A DNA stretch of 40,011 nucleotides from CAYVZU01 sp964455935 (GCA_964455935.1 CAYVZU010000021.1:1-40011); one strand, 5' to 3'. Positions 16,825 through 25,572 are shown, counted from the first letter of the stretch. Numbers and translations are program-made. Notes: generated by a model from the letters alone, not told the origin.

Positions 16825-17222
16825 TGGAAAACAAACGCATTCTGATCCTGGACGACGAGTCGGATGTGCTGGAATTCCTGCAGCTTTTTTTGGAGACCAA
16901 TGGTTACCAGGTAACGACAACGGATAATTGTTGCCAGGCCATCGATCTGCTGCGGCAGCAGGATTTTTTTCTGGTCATTACCGATATTGCCATGCCGGAA
17001 ATGGACGGCTACGAAATCATCAGCGAGATGGTTCGGATCAAACCCCGGACCTGCTTTGTCGTGATGACCGGATTTGGGTATAATCCAAAGCATACCCTGG
17101 TTCGGATCGAAGAAGAGCACTCCTGCCCCTGTCTTTTCAAACCGTTCAACCGCGCCAAGGTCCTGGAGGTCGTTCAGAAAGCCCAGGACAAATACAGCGC
17201 GGGTCAGTGCGGGTCCTGCTAG
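16824..17222 (+). CDS. Single-domain response regulator (CheY-like)
   Basis: This 132-residue receiver domain has no output domain. The acidic pocket is D10-D11 (LILDDESD), the phospho-acceptor is D54 (ITDIAMPEMDGYE), the switch threonine is T82 (VVMTGFG), and the conserved lysine is K106 in LFKPF. Extra cysteines occur (CC at 36-37, CPC at 101-103, and a C-terminal QCGSC), which is unusual and might bind metal or form disulfides. It overlaps argF by one base. Its histidine kinase and partner are not identifiable; the kinase at 32773-34467 is far away. Confidence 0.9.
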   Translation: MENKRILILDDESDVLEFLQLFLETNGYQVTTTDNCCQAIDLLRQQDFFLVITDIAMPEMDGYEIISEMVRIKPRTCFVVMTGFGYNPKHTLVRIEEEHSCPCLFKPFNRAKVLEVVQKAQDKYSAGQCGSC

Positions 17223-17345
17223 TGCCCGGTTTTGACCGGTCGTCGCAAGATATGCGTTGAAAAACCAGCAAAAAAATTTGTAAATTCCAGATACTGCCAA
17301 TTCAGGGACAGGGACGGCATTCCCAACATTACCAAAGGAGCTCTC

Positions 17346-17588
17346 ATGCCGCGCGAAATCAAAGAGACCGTTGTCAAGGTCCTCCACGAACAGGAAATCG
17401 ACGGGAATAATAAGAATATTCTGCGCATCGTTCGCTGGAACAATGGACGACCGCAACTAGAGAAGCGGAAATTCTACAAGAGCGAAGAGGCGTGGAAACC
17501 GGGAAAGGCGGCGGGCTTCAATATTGACGATTTCATGATGGTCAAGGAAAACCAGGAAGAAATCGAGAAGCTGCTTCGGGAAGAATAG
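17346..17588 (+). CDS. Small PC4/Sub1-like protein, possible ssDNA binder
   Basis: This protein has 80 residues. ATG 17346 is preceded by an AAAGGAG site, so the longer open frame upstream is not used. The layout is a basic strand segment ILRIVRWNNGRPQLEKRKFY, a KPGK turn, then a C-terminal acidic helix (VKENQEEIEKLLREE). It resembles transcriptional coactivator PC4/YdbC proteins (strand, (K/R)PG(K/R), helix). That assignment rests on a short pattern, so it is tentative; it could also be an unrelated small basic protein. It lies between the arginine operon and dnaG and probably has its own transcript. Confidence 0.6.
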   Translation: MPREIKETVVKVLHEQEIDGNNKNILRIVRWNNGRPQLEKRKFYKSEEAWKPGKAAGFNIDDFMMVKENQEEIEKLLREE

Positions 17589-17809
17589 CCGGTCCTGTCC
17601 GGTTTCGCTCCAAATATCCGTCTTCGTCCCGGTGCAGGAATTCGGGACCCGCAATTCTCCGATGTGGCTTTCCCCCGGCGGGCCGATGGGCTTGCGACCC
17701 GCGTTGGCATGATTGAAAAGGCGGCGCCGCGTTATTCCGGGCATTGTGCCGCGGAATTTTCCGGCGCGGTCTTTGCCTTCCGCTCTTCCGCCGGCCGGAC
17801 CGATATTGC

Positions 17810-17815
17810 TATCTT
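17810..17815 (+). promoter_or_regulatory. Putative promoter element, leaderless dnaG
   Basis: TATCTT ends 6 bases before the dnaG GTG at 17822, within ATATTG-C-TATCTT. A transcript starting about 7 bases after this element would begin at or next to the start codon. There is no Shine-Dalgarno sequence before the GTG. The same hexamer at the same 6-base distance precedes hflX. Confidence 0.4.
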
Positions 17816-17821
17816 CCTTGT

Positions 17822-19603
17822 GTGCGCTATCCCGATCATCTTAAAGAAGACATTCGCAGCCGCGTTGATATCGTCGAACTGATTTCCCGCTATGTGCCTC
17901 TGAAGAAGAGCGGCTCCGGTTTCAAAGGCCTGTGCCCTTTTCACCAGGAGAAGACGCCGTCCTTCACCGTCACGCCGGGCAAAAACATTTTTCATTGCTT
18001 TGGATGCGGCAAGGGCGGAGACGCATTCGCCTTCCTGATGGAAATCGAGCACCTGGGGTTCGTTGAAGCCTACCAGGTCCTGGCCAAAGAGGCCGGAATC
18101 GATCTTTCGCGGTACGAAAAGGACGGCGTCAAGGAAGAAGACCCGATTTTCCGCGCCAACCGCTTTGCGCAAGACTACTTTTACAAATGCCTTTGCGCCA
18201 ACAAGCCGGCCCATGCTTATCTTATCAAACGCGGCTTGACCGACGAAACCATCGAACAGTTTAAAATCGGGTTCGCGCCGGATGCCTGGGACTACCTGAT
18301 CAAAGCCGCTGCCCGCGAGAAGATTTCCATGGCGGACTTGCAGCAGGCGGGCCTGGTCACCATGAACGAAGAGAAGAAGTCCAGCTACGACCGCTTTCGC
18401 TGCCGCATCATGTTTCCCATCTGCAACCTGAGCGGCCTTGTTGTTGGATTCGGCGGCCGCACCCTCAAGAAGAACGAAAAAGGGGCCAAGTATATCAACA
18501 CACCCGAAACGCGCGTCTATCACAAGGGGTCCGTTCTATACGGGCTGCATGCGGCCCGCGGGGCGATTCGCGAAGCCGATGCGGGCATTGTGGTCGAAGG
18601 ATACATGGACTTTCACGGCCTGGTTCAGGCCGGCATCCGCAATGTTGTGGCGTCGTCGGGCACGGCGCTGACGCCCGAGCAGGCGAAAATGCTCCGGCGC
18701 TACTGCCGCAAGGTTTTCCTGGTCTTCGATCCGGATCCGGCCGGCATCAATGCGGCAAGCCGGGGCATGGAAGTCCTGGCGCGCGAGGGGTTGGAGATTG
18801 GGGTGGTCAGCCTGCCCGAAGGCGACGACCCGGATACCTTTGTCAAGCAGAACGGGCCCGACGCGTTTGGCGCCTTGCTGGAAAAGGCTGAGAGCTTCAT
18901 CGATTTTCGCCTCCGCCTGGCGATTGCGCAACACGGTCTGGAAAAACCCGAATCCAAGGACCGCATTATGGCGGAGATGGCCGAATGCCTCCTGGCCGTG
19001 CAAAGCGAGGCCCTGCGCGAGAGTTACGCCCAGCGCATCGAAAGCCAATTACGATTAAGCTCTGCCGCGACGCGGAGTGTTTTGCAGCAGGCCCGTCGCA
19101 AGAAGACCCGCTCAACCGGACAGGATTCCCGGGCGCCGCGTTCCGGAGCGAAACAAACCTATATGGCCGAACTGCAGGTTCTGGGGCACCTGATCACCGA
19201 GCCCGGCCTTCTGGAAAAGGCCGCGGTGCTGGACGAACATCCCGATATCTGGAGCCACCCTTTTCTTGATTCCTTTTACGGGAAGCTCCGGAAGAGCATC
19301 GGAGCGGGCTGCACCGATTTTCTGGCGTCCGGCGGAGAGTTCGAGCCCAAGGAACAGGAATTTCTTCGGCGCGTGCTGGCCGAAAAGGACCAATACGCGG
19401 CCGCGAATTGGGAACCTTCGGTCACACGTTTGTTTTTGCGCTATTATATCCGCAAGGAATCCGAAATCCGAAGCCGGATGGCCCAGAAGGGCGTTGACCG
19501 GACCGCGCTGGTCAAAGAAGCCGATGCGCTGGCGCGCAAGCGCAAAGAGATCGAGAAGCGCGCCAGGATAGAAATTGTTGAAAAGAATGGGAAGTCCAAT
19601 TAG
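17822..19603 (+). CDS. dnaG: DNA primase
   Basis: DnaG makes RNA primers at the replication fork. It has 593 residues, typical for bacteria. The N-terminal CHC2 zinc ribbon has C38, H41, C59 and C62 (LCPFHQEKTPSF ... HCFGCGKGG). The RNA-polymerase core follows, with GFGGRTL and a TOPRIM domain: VVEGYMD near residue 257 and VFDPDPAG near residue 302. The C-terminal helicase-binding region is less conserved. I chose GTG 17822 because RYPDHLKEDIRSRVDIVELI matches the usual DnaG N-terminus; the open frame upstream is unrelated. No rpoD follows, unlike the classic macromolecular-synthesis operon; an L,D-transpeptidase gene comes next. Confidence 0.95.
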   Translation: MRYPDHLKEDIRSRVDIVELISRYVPLKKSGSGFKGLCPFHQEKTPSFTVTPGKNIFHCFGCGKGGDAFAFLMEIEHLGFVEAYQVLAKEAGIDLSRYEKDGVKEEDPIFRANRFAQDYFYKCLCANKPAHAYLIKRGLTDETIEQFKIGFAPDAWDYLIKAAAREKISMADLQQAGLVTMNEEKKSSYDRFRCRIMFPICNLSGLVVGFGGRTLKKNEKGAKYINTPETRVYHKGSVLYGLHAARGAIREADAGIVVEGYMDFHGLVQAGIRNVVASSGTALTPEQAKMLRRYCRKVFLVFDPDPAGINAASRGMEVLAREGLEIGVVSLPEGDDPDTFVKQNGPDAFGALLEKAESFIDFRLRLAIAQHGLEKPESKDRIMAEMAECLLAVQSEALRESYAQRIESQLRLSSAATRSVLQQARRKKTRSTGQDSRAPRSGAKQTYMAELQVLGHLITEPGLLEKAAVLDEHPDIWSHPFLDSFYGKLRKSIGAGCTDFLASGGEFEPKEQEFLRRVLAEKDQYAAANWEPSVTRLFLRYYIRKESEIRSRMAQKGVDRTALVKEADALARKRKEIEKRARIEIVEKNGKSN

Positions 19604-19629
19604 TTTTAATTTTTATGGGGAATTCTGGC

Positions 19630-20766
19630 ATGGCCACGCTCGAGCGGATGCCGAACTTCATTGCGGCGCCATTCTACAAGCTGCGGTTCCGGCTGCGGAC
19701 ACTCCGCAACCTTTATGCGATCCGTCGTGCCTATCATGTGCCCCTGTTCTTCGTTCCAAAGGCCGCCGCTGCCCTGAGTTTTCTATCTCTGTTCCTGCTT
19801 TTTGGCGCGGTCTTTCTAGGTCGGTTTGTAAACCGGACCGGATCCGCGGCGATTGCCTCGGTTGCCAGCCGGCTGCCGAAACCGCCGGGCCCCATCGCGC
19901 CGGAGATTGGCGACCCCGGCCTGCCGGCCGGCGTTGTGCCCCATGCCTTCCTTGTGGACAAGAGGCGCAAACGAATGATAATCTTTAAAGCCGATCGCGG
20001 AGGCTGGATTGCGCAGGATGAATTCACGATCATTCTGGGCGAAAGCCCGGGCCGCAAGCAGACCGAAGGCGATAAGAGAACCCCGGAAGGACTTTACTGG
20101 ATCATTGGCGAGCGCGGCGCATCCGAGTTGGATACGGCGGTTTACGGGTCCCATGCCTACATTCTCAACTACCCCAACCGTTTCGACCGCCGCGAGGGCC
20201 GGGGCGGTTCGGGGATCTGGATCCATGGCACCGACCGGCCCGTGTCGCGCGGCTGCGTGGCCATGACCAAAGCCGATCTCGACAAAATCGCCTGCTGCGC
20301 GAAAATCGGAATTCCGGTTTATATCGCGTCCGAAATCGAGGAAGCCGATTTTGGCCGATTCGTTCCGCCCGAGGCCCTTCTGGCCGAGCGCGACAGCGCT
20401 CTTGGCTCTCCGGAACGGCTGCGGGAAAGCGCCTGCGAATTCGTCCGGGACTGGGCTCGCGCGTGGCAAAGCGCCGATATCGCGGCGTACCGCGCATTCT
20501 ACTCGCCCGACCGGTTCGAGGCCAAGGGGATGGGCTACGAGGACTACATGCGCTACAAGGAAGGGCTTTTCGCCGCGTTGGGCCGCGGTCTGCGCGTGGA
20601 GGTGCGCGACGTGTCTGCGCTGCCGCGCGACAGTCTGCGAATGGATGTCCGCTTTCAACAGCTTTATCAGACGACAACGCAATCCAGCTATAGTACCAAA
20701 ACGCTGAAACTGGTCCGCCGGTCGGAAGGCTGGCGGATTATCGGCGAGTTCGTGATGACAAACTGA
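19630..20766 (+). CDS. L,D-transpeptidase (YkuD/YafK-like) with NTF2-like tail
   Basis: This is a membrane-anchored periplasmic enzyme of about 378 residues. A basic N-terminus is followed by one transmembrane helix (AAAALSFLSLFLLFGAVFLG). The YkuD catalytic domain holds GDKRTPEGLYWI, WIHGTDRP and SRGCVAM, giving the HG...S.GC active site with its nucleophilic cysteine. The last ~120 residues (FVRDWARAWQSADIAAYRAFYSPDRF onward) look like an NTF2/SnoaL-type fold. The enzyme class forms 3-3 peptidoglycan crosslinks or, in YafK/DpaA relatives, handles protein-peptidoglycan links; which applies is unclear. I chose ATG 19630 because GGGGA lies 8 bases upstream; ATG 19615 is the alternative. It lies just after dnaG and 12 bases before the coiled-coil gene. 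Confidence 0.88.
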   Translation: MATLERMPNFIAAPFYKLRFRLRTLRNLYAIRRAYHVPLFFVPKAAAALSFLSLFLLFGAVFLGRFVNRTGSAAIASVASRLPKPPGPIAPEIGDPGLPAGVVPHAFLVDKRRKRMIIFKADRGGWIAQDEFTIILGESPGRKQTEGDKRTPEGLYWIIGERGASELDTAVYGSHAYILNYPNRFDRREGRGGSGIWIHGTDRPVSRGCVAMTKADLDKIACCAKIGIPVYIASEIEEADFGRFVPPEALLAERDSALGSPERLRESACEFVRDWARAWQSADIAAYRAFYSPDRFEAKGMGYEDYMRYKEGLFAALGRGLRVEVRDVSALPRDSLRMDVRFQQLYQTTTQSSYSTKTLKLVRRSEGWRIIGEFVMTN

Positions 20767-20778
20767 CAGGGGTGGAGC

Positions 20779-23394
20779 ATGAATTTATCGCGCAAGAACC
20801 GGAAGATCCCGCAAGAGCCGGCCGAGCTGGCCCAAATGCTGCAAGACGACAGGCAGGACTTGCAGGAACTTCTGCACTCCGCTCATTCGACCAAAGCAGA
20901 GCTGCACAATCTGCTGTCCTCGGCCGAATCGGATCTGGCCAAGCTCAACAACGAGCAGCGTGAGGCCGGCGAAATGCAGAAACACATGCAGTCGCTGCGC
21001 GGCGAGGTGCGCGACATGGTGGCGGCCGTGGAGAAATACGAGACCCAGGCCAAACGCGTGCAGGACTACGAACAGACCTTCGCGCGACTCGAACAGGCCA
21101 ATAGCGAACTTCAAAACCGCGTGCGCGCTTTCGAAGCGGGCCAGTCGCGTCTTACCGAAACCGAGCAACAGCTCAAGCGGATTATGGAGATTCTCGAAGG
21201 CCGCGATGGCGGGGCCTCGGAGATCAAAGACCAGCTCCACGGCATTGTGGACTGCGAGCGGCGGGCCTCGGCGGCCGTCGAGAAAGTCAGCCAGGTCGAG
21301 GAGAAGCTGGCCCGTTTTGGCCGGACGGCCGGCGAGATCGACGAACGGCTGAAGTTTCTCGACGAGGCATCGCACCGGATGGAAGCCCAGGTCCGCGATT
21401 GGGAGCGCGAAAGCGTGCAATACCGCTTGACAAAGGAAAAAGTGGACAGCCTCAACGGGCTGGCCGAGTATGTACGCGGCAAAGTGAAATCGCTCGAACA
21501 ACAGCGCCTTGTCGTCGAGAAGGCCAACCAGGAAGCCGGTCGGCTCAACGTGCTGGTCTGGGACATGGAAGCCCGCATTCGCGAACTGGGTGAGCAGAAC
21601 CGGATGCTGCAAAAGGGCGAGAAGAGCCTGGCCAAGCTGGATTCCGCTCTGGCCGAGATCCGCGCCAACTTGGCTGAGATCCGCAATTTCGAGAAGCTGA
21701 TGAAAGAGACCTCGCAGAAGATCACCACAATCGAGACCCTGGCCGCGGACCTCGATCGCCGCCAGGCCGCCTTCGAGCAGAACAAGAACATGATCGCGGA
21801 GGCATCCGAACGGGCGCACGAGGTCTACACCATGACCAAGAACACCGAGTCCGTGGTCAACACCATCACCAAGCACGCCCAGATGATCGAAGGGACCCGG
21901 TCCAAGATCTCCGAATACGAGAAGAGCCTGGAAAAGGTCAAATCCATGGTTGACGATGTGCAGCGCGATTGGACGCTGGTCACCGCGTTGGAGGACCGCA
22001 TCAGCAAGACCGACGGCATGCTGTCGGACCTGGGCCTTAAGATCGGCGATCTCGAAAAAAAGCAGGAGGTGATGGCCCGGATTTCCGAGCGGATCGAAGA
22101 ACTGCGGACCTTGGGCGAGGAAGTCAAGGTCAAGGCGCAGGAGGTTTTTTCGAACCGCGAAAAGGTCACGGCATTACGCGGCGAACTCGATGTGTTCTTT
22201 AAGCGCGCCGACGACCTGGACGAGCGCATGACCGAACTGGCGGCCCGCGAAAACGAGATCAGCGGCGTGCGCACCCAGTTCGAGCAGCTCAAGGTGATTT
22301 CGCAGAAAACGGCCGAAGAGATCGGCTCGCTTGTGGAAAAAACGAATGTGATCGGCGAGGTCGAAAAGAAGATCCGGGATCTGGGCCTTCTGGCCAATGA
22401 GGTCGACGAGCACATGAATGTGCAGCTGCAGCGCAAGGCCCTTGTCGACAAGACCGAGAAGCGCCTCGACCAGCTCAACTTTCTGGTCGAGGACATTGCC
22501 ATCAAGATGCAGAACCTGACCAAAGACGAGGAGCGCGTCAAGGAGCTTTCCGAGCGGATGTCGCAGCTGGATCAGGCTATGCAGGACAACCAGGTGCTCT
22601 ACACCAAAGCGGAAGAGCAGCGCAGCGGCCTAGCGGCCGAGGAACACCGGTTGCGCGACGCATCGGTCAAACTCACGACCGAGATCGGCAATGCCAAGGG
22701 TCTGATCCAGACCTTCCACGATGAAAGCCAGCAGATCCTCAAGGAAAGCGAAAATGCGCGTCGAAAATTCCGCGGGTTTATCGAAGAAATCGGCACCAGC
22801 CTCACCTCCATCGAGGAGAGCAAGACCACGATTTCCAAGGCCGAAGAACGGTTCAAGGCCCTCCGCTCGCTTCTGGAGGCCGTCGAGTCGGACATCGAGA
22901 ACCTGCAGCGCCGCAAAACGATTGTCGAGAAGGTCGAAAGTAAGGTCGAGGCTCTGCAGACGGCCCTGGCCGATATGGACCAGCGGGTCGAATCCGTGGT
23001 CAAGGGCAAAGACGTGGTCGAAACGACCCGAAAGGAAATTGACCGCTTGCACAATCTGATCGAGGAGGCTCGGGGCGCCATCGAGGCTCTGGCCAAAGGC
23101 CAGGAGCGCATCAGCGCGGTCTCGGCGGAGGTGGACAAGATTACCAAGGACGTGGATTGGGTGGAAACGCACATGAAGCGCCTGGCTGCGGAGAAGCAGG
23201 TGGTTCGCAACGCCGAGGAGCGCATCCGCAGCCTCAACCTGTTGGTCGAAGACATCAAGGTCCAGATCGAGAACCTGGCCAAGGATGAAAAAGTGGTGCG
23301 GGAGGCGAGCGACAAAGCAAGCCAGCTCACTTTTCTGCTGGGCGAGGTCGATTCCAAAATGGCGACCCTCAAACGGGAGAAGGACCGGTCCTGA
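20779..23394 (+). CDS. Long cytoplasmic coiled-coil protein
   Basis: This 871-residue protein is almost entirely charged heptad-repeat helix, with no signal peptide, transmembrane segment, Walker motif or hinge. It is therefore not an SMC ATPase. Degenerate units of about 35-40 residues recur, best seen late in the chain: LNFLVEDIAIKMQNLTKDEE, LHNLIEEARGAIEALAKGQE and LNLLVEDIKVQIENLAKDE. Ribosome-binding site GGTGGAG precedes the ATG. The regular repeat suggests a filament or scaffold protein, comparable in general form to bacterial intermediate-filament-like or SpiroCoCo-type coiled-coil proteins; that comparison is from memory. Lying just downstream of a cell-wall transpeptidase suggests a shape or envelope role. 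A strong terminator follows. Confidence 0.8.
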   Translation: MNLSRKNRKIPQEPAELAQMLQDDRQDLQELLHSAHSTKAELHNLLSSAESDLAKLNNEQREAGEMQKHMQSLRGEVRDMVAAVEKYETQAKRVQDYEQTFARLEQANSELQNRVRAFEAGQSRLTETEQQLKRIMEILEGRDGGASEIKDQLHGIVDCERRASAAVEKVSQVEEKLARFGRTAGEIDERLKFLDEASHRMEAQVRDWERESVQYRLTKEKVDSLNGLAEYVRGKVKSLEQQRLVVEKANQEAGRLNVLVWDMEARIRELGEQNRMLQKGEKSLAKLDSALAEIRANLAEIRNFEKLMKETSQKITTIETLAADLDRRQAAFEQNKNMIAEASERAHEVYTMTKNTESVVNTITKHAQMIEGTRSKISEYEKSLEKVKSMVDDVQRDWTLVTALEDRISKTDGMLSDLGLKIGDLEKKQEVMARISERIEELRTLGEEVKVKAQEVFSNREKVTALRGELDVFFKRADDLDERMTELAARENEISGVRTQFEQLKVISQKTAEEIGSLVEKTNVIGEVEKKIRDLGLLANEVDEHMNVQLQRKALVDKTEKRLDQLNFLVEDIAIKMQNLTKDEERVKELSERMSQLDQAMQDNQVLYTKAEEQRSGLAAEEHRLRDASVKLTTEIGNAKGLIQTFHDESQQILKESENARRKFRGFIEEIGTSLTSIEESKTTISKAEERFKALRSLLEAVESDIENLQRRKTIVEKVESKVEALQTALADMDQRVESVVKGKDVVETTRKEIDRLHNLIEEARGAIEALAKGQERISAVSAEVDKITKDVDWVETHMKRLAAEKQVVRNAEERIRSLNLLVEDIKVQIENLAKDEKVVREASDKASQLTFLLGEVDSKMATLKREKDRS

Positions 23395-23422
23395 ACCGTC
23401 CAATCCGAGCTCTATGGATCAT

Positions 23423-23461
23423 AAAAGGGGCACGGTCGCGCGACCAGCCCCTTTGCTTTTT
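23423..23461 (+). terminator. Rho-independent terminator
   Basis: The outer stem AAAGGGGC (23424-23431) pairs with GCCCCTTT (23447-23454). It encloses the self-complementary GGTCGCGCGACC (23434-23445), and a T-rich tail GCTTTTT follows. It ends the transcript of the coiled-coil gene and insulates hflX. Confidence 0.85.
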
Positions 23462-23503
23462 GGGCCGGGCCGCCAAAGCACGACCCCCGGTCCTCCAAAT
23501 GTG

Positions 23504-23509
23504 TATCTT
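23504..23509 (+). promoter_or_regulatory. Putative promoter element, leaderless hflX
   Basis: TATCTT ends 6 bases before the first ATG of hflX, as at dnaG. The extended word TATCTTTC is 7/8 to TAnnTTTG. No ribosome-binding site lies between it and the start. It is downstream of the terminator, so it is the only candidate promoter for hflX. Confidence 0.45.
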
Positions 23510-23515
23510 TCCCCT

Positions 23516-24661
23516 ATGATGTATGAAATACCCCGGAGGCCCCCCAAAGAGCGGGCCATACTGGTGGGCGTGGGCAGCGATAGTCGCAACCGCCAGGTTC
23601 TCGAAGAACACCTGAATGAGCTTGCGCTTCTGGCCGACACGGCCGGCGCCGAGGTGGCGGACCGGATCCTGCAGATCCGGCCCTCCATCGACAGCTCGCT
23701 ATTTATCGGCAAGGGCAAAGCCCACGAGCTGAAGGATCTTCTCCGGAACGTCAAGGGCAATCTCGTGATTTTCGACGACGAGCTTTCGCCGGGCCAGATG
23801 CGCAACCTGCAGGACCTGCTGGAATGCAAGGTTATCGACAGGACCGATCTGATCCTGGACATCTTTGCGCGTCATGCCCGTACCAGCGAGGCCAAAATCC
23901 AGGTCGAGCTGGCGCAACTGCGTCATCTGCTGCCGCGTCTAACGCGGTTTCACACGAAATTCGAGCAACAAACCGGCGGTATCGGCACGCGCCGGGGGCC
24001 GGGCGAGACCCAGTTGGAAACGGACCGGCGTGCCATTCAGAAACGAATCGCGGATCTCAAGGACAAGCTGGAAAAGATCGAGCGCGTGCACCACGAGGCG
24101 CGCAAGATGCGCCAGAAATTGCCCCAGGTCTGCCTGGTCGGTTACACCAATGCCGGGAAATCCACGCTCATGAACGCGTTGGCCCGGAGCCAAGTCAAGG
24201 TCGAAGACCAGTTGTTCTCGACTCTTGACACGACCACCCGGAGATTTTACCTGCCCAAAGCGGGCACGGTCCTTCTCTCCGATACCGTGGGTTTTATTCG
24301 CAAGCTGCCGACGCACTTGGTGGAATCCTTCCGATCGACCCTTGATGTAGCCCGCGATGCAGACCTTCTTCTTCATGTTGTGGACAGCACCAGCACCGAG
24401 CAGGAATCGCACCGGAAAACCGTTGCGGAGACACTCGAACAACTCAAGGCCGGCGCCGTGTCCCGTATTCTGGTCTTCAACAAAATCGACCTGCTTGCAA
24501 GTCCGGATCGGATGCTGCCCCTGGCGCGCCACTTCCCCGATGCCTATTTTGTATCCGCAAAAAGAGGAGACGGGCTCGATGCGCTGCGCAATGCCGTGGA
24601 CGACGCTCTTTCCAAAACGGCCCGCTCTCTCGAACCGGCCGGCCCCGATGGGCGCGCCTGA
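23516..24661 (+). CDS. hflX: Ribosome-associated GTPase HflX
   Basis: HflX is a translational GTPase-like protein that splits stalled or hibernating ribosomes. It has about 381 residues. The N-terminal HflX domain has LFIGKGKAHEL and VIFDDELSPGQMRNL. The coiled linker carries GGIGTRRGPGETQLE. The G domain has G1 GYTNAGKST (~209-217), G3 DTVGFI and G4 NKID (~322-325). ATG codons at 23516 and 23519 are adjacent and either could start; the frame is open upstream through the terminator but that is not coding. The DUF58 gene starts 8 bases after the stop. Confidence 0.95.
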   Translation: MMYEIPRRPPKERAILVGVGSDSRNRQVLEEHLNELALLADTAGAEVADRILQIRPSIDSSLFIGKGKAHELKDLLRNVKGNLVIFDDELSPGQMRNLQDLLECKVIDRTDLILDIFARHARTSEAKIQVELAQLRHLLPRLTRFHTKFEQQTGGIGTRRGPGETQLETDRRAIQKRIADLKDKLEKIERVHHEARKMRQKLPQVCLVGYTNAGKSTLMNALARSQVKVEDQLFSTLDTTTRRFYLPKAGTVLLSDTVGFIRKLPTHLVESFRSTLDVARDADLLLHVVDSTSTEQESHRKTVAETLEQLKAGAVSRILVFNKIDLLASPDRMLPLARHFPDAYFVSAKRGDGLDALRNAVDDALSKTARSLEPAGPDGRA

Positions 24662-24669
24662 GTCGCTCC

Positions 24670-25572
24670 ATGCCGCAGACCGCAGACGCACTGGACCCGC
24701 ACTTTGTCTCGCGACTCAACTCGCTCGATCTGCAGGCCAAAATGATCGTGGAGGGCTACTTCGCAGGCCTTCACAAGAGCCCGTATCACGGATTCAGCGT
24801 GGAATTTTCCGAGTATCGGCCCTATCTGCCGGGCGAATCGGTCCGGCATTTGGACTGGAAGAAGTTCGCCAAAAGCGACCGCTACGTGGTGCGCGAATTC
24901 GAGGACGATACCAATCTTAAGGCGCACCTCCTTCTGGATGCATCCGGGTCCATGGGATTCACTTCGGGCCGGCATCCGTCAAAGCTCCGCTATGGCGTTT
25001 TGCTGGCTTCCGCGCTGGCCTATCTTCTATTGCACCAGCGCGATGCGATCGGCGCCTCCCTGCTGGGGCCCATTCGCAAAACCTTGATACCGCCGCGCAC
25101 CACGCGGGGACAGCTGCAACGGGTTCTGGCGCTTTTCCACAATGCAAAGGCCGGGGCGGGCGAACCGGCCGGGTCCGCCCTGTCCGCGCTGGCCGACAAG
25201 CTGGGCCGCAAGGGACTGGTTGTGATCCTTTCCGATTTTCTCGAGGATCTCGAAGCCTTTCTTCGAGGATTTCGCCACCTGCGCTACCTGGGCCAGGACG
25301 TGATCGTTTTCCATCTTCTCGATCCTCTGGAGGACCGGTTCGATCTGCGTTCTCCGTCCACATTTCAAGATTTGGAAACGACCCAACGGATTGCCTTCGA
25401 TCCGCTGCGCGTCCGCAAAGAGTACCTGTCCGCCCTGAAATCGCATCGCGAAGCTCTTGAAAGCGAGTGCCGCAAAATCCGGGTCGATCTCAATACAGTG
25501 ACGACCGACAGCCCGTTCGACAAAGCCCTTACCGCATTTCTGCAAAAGCGCTCGGGTTTGCGCTATGCCTGA
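24670..25572 (+). CDS. DUF58 family protein (MoxR-associated)
   Basis: This 300-residue cytoplasmic protein has the DUF58 signature EFSEYRPYLPGESVRHLDWKK at residues 45-65 followed by YVVREFEDD. A von Willebrand A-type fold follows, with MIDAS motif DASGS at 90-94 and a second strand VVILSDF. Proteins of this family work with MoxR AAA+ ATPases and Bat membrane proteins, probably in assembly or maturation of envelope complexes; the substrate is not known. It overlaps the BatA-like gene by 8 bases, showing coupling. No clear ribosome-binding site is visible, so it probably depends on hflX translation. The moxR gene is 4 kb away on the other strand. Confidence 0.9.
   Translation: MPQTADALDPHFVSRLNSLDLQAKMIVEGYFAGLHKSPYHGFSVEFSEYRPYLPGESVRHLDWKKFAKSDRYVVREFEDDTNLKAHLLLDASGSMGFTSGRHPSKLRYGVLLASALAYLLLHQRDAIGASLLGPIRKTLIPPRTTRGQLQRVLALFHNAKAGAGEPAGSALSALADKLGRKGLVVILSDFLEDLEAFLRGFRHLRYLGQDVIVFHLLDPLEDRFDLRSPSTFQDLETTQRIAFDPLRVRKEYLSALKSHREALESECRKIRVDLNTVTTDSPFDKALTAFLQKRSGLRYA

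Noticed and set aside
17224..17240. Hairpin CCGGT-TTTG-ACCGG after the response regulator
   Set aside because: A 5-bp stem without a T-run is too weak to call a terminator.
20785..21876. Long minus-strand frame (363 codons) opposite the coiled-coil gene
   Set aside because: The opposite strand of a repetitive E/K/L-rich gene gives long open frames. The product is a leucine/histidine-rich shadow, with no start context.
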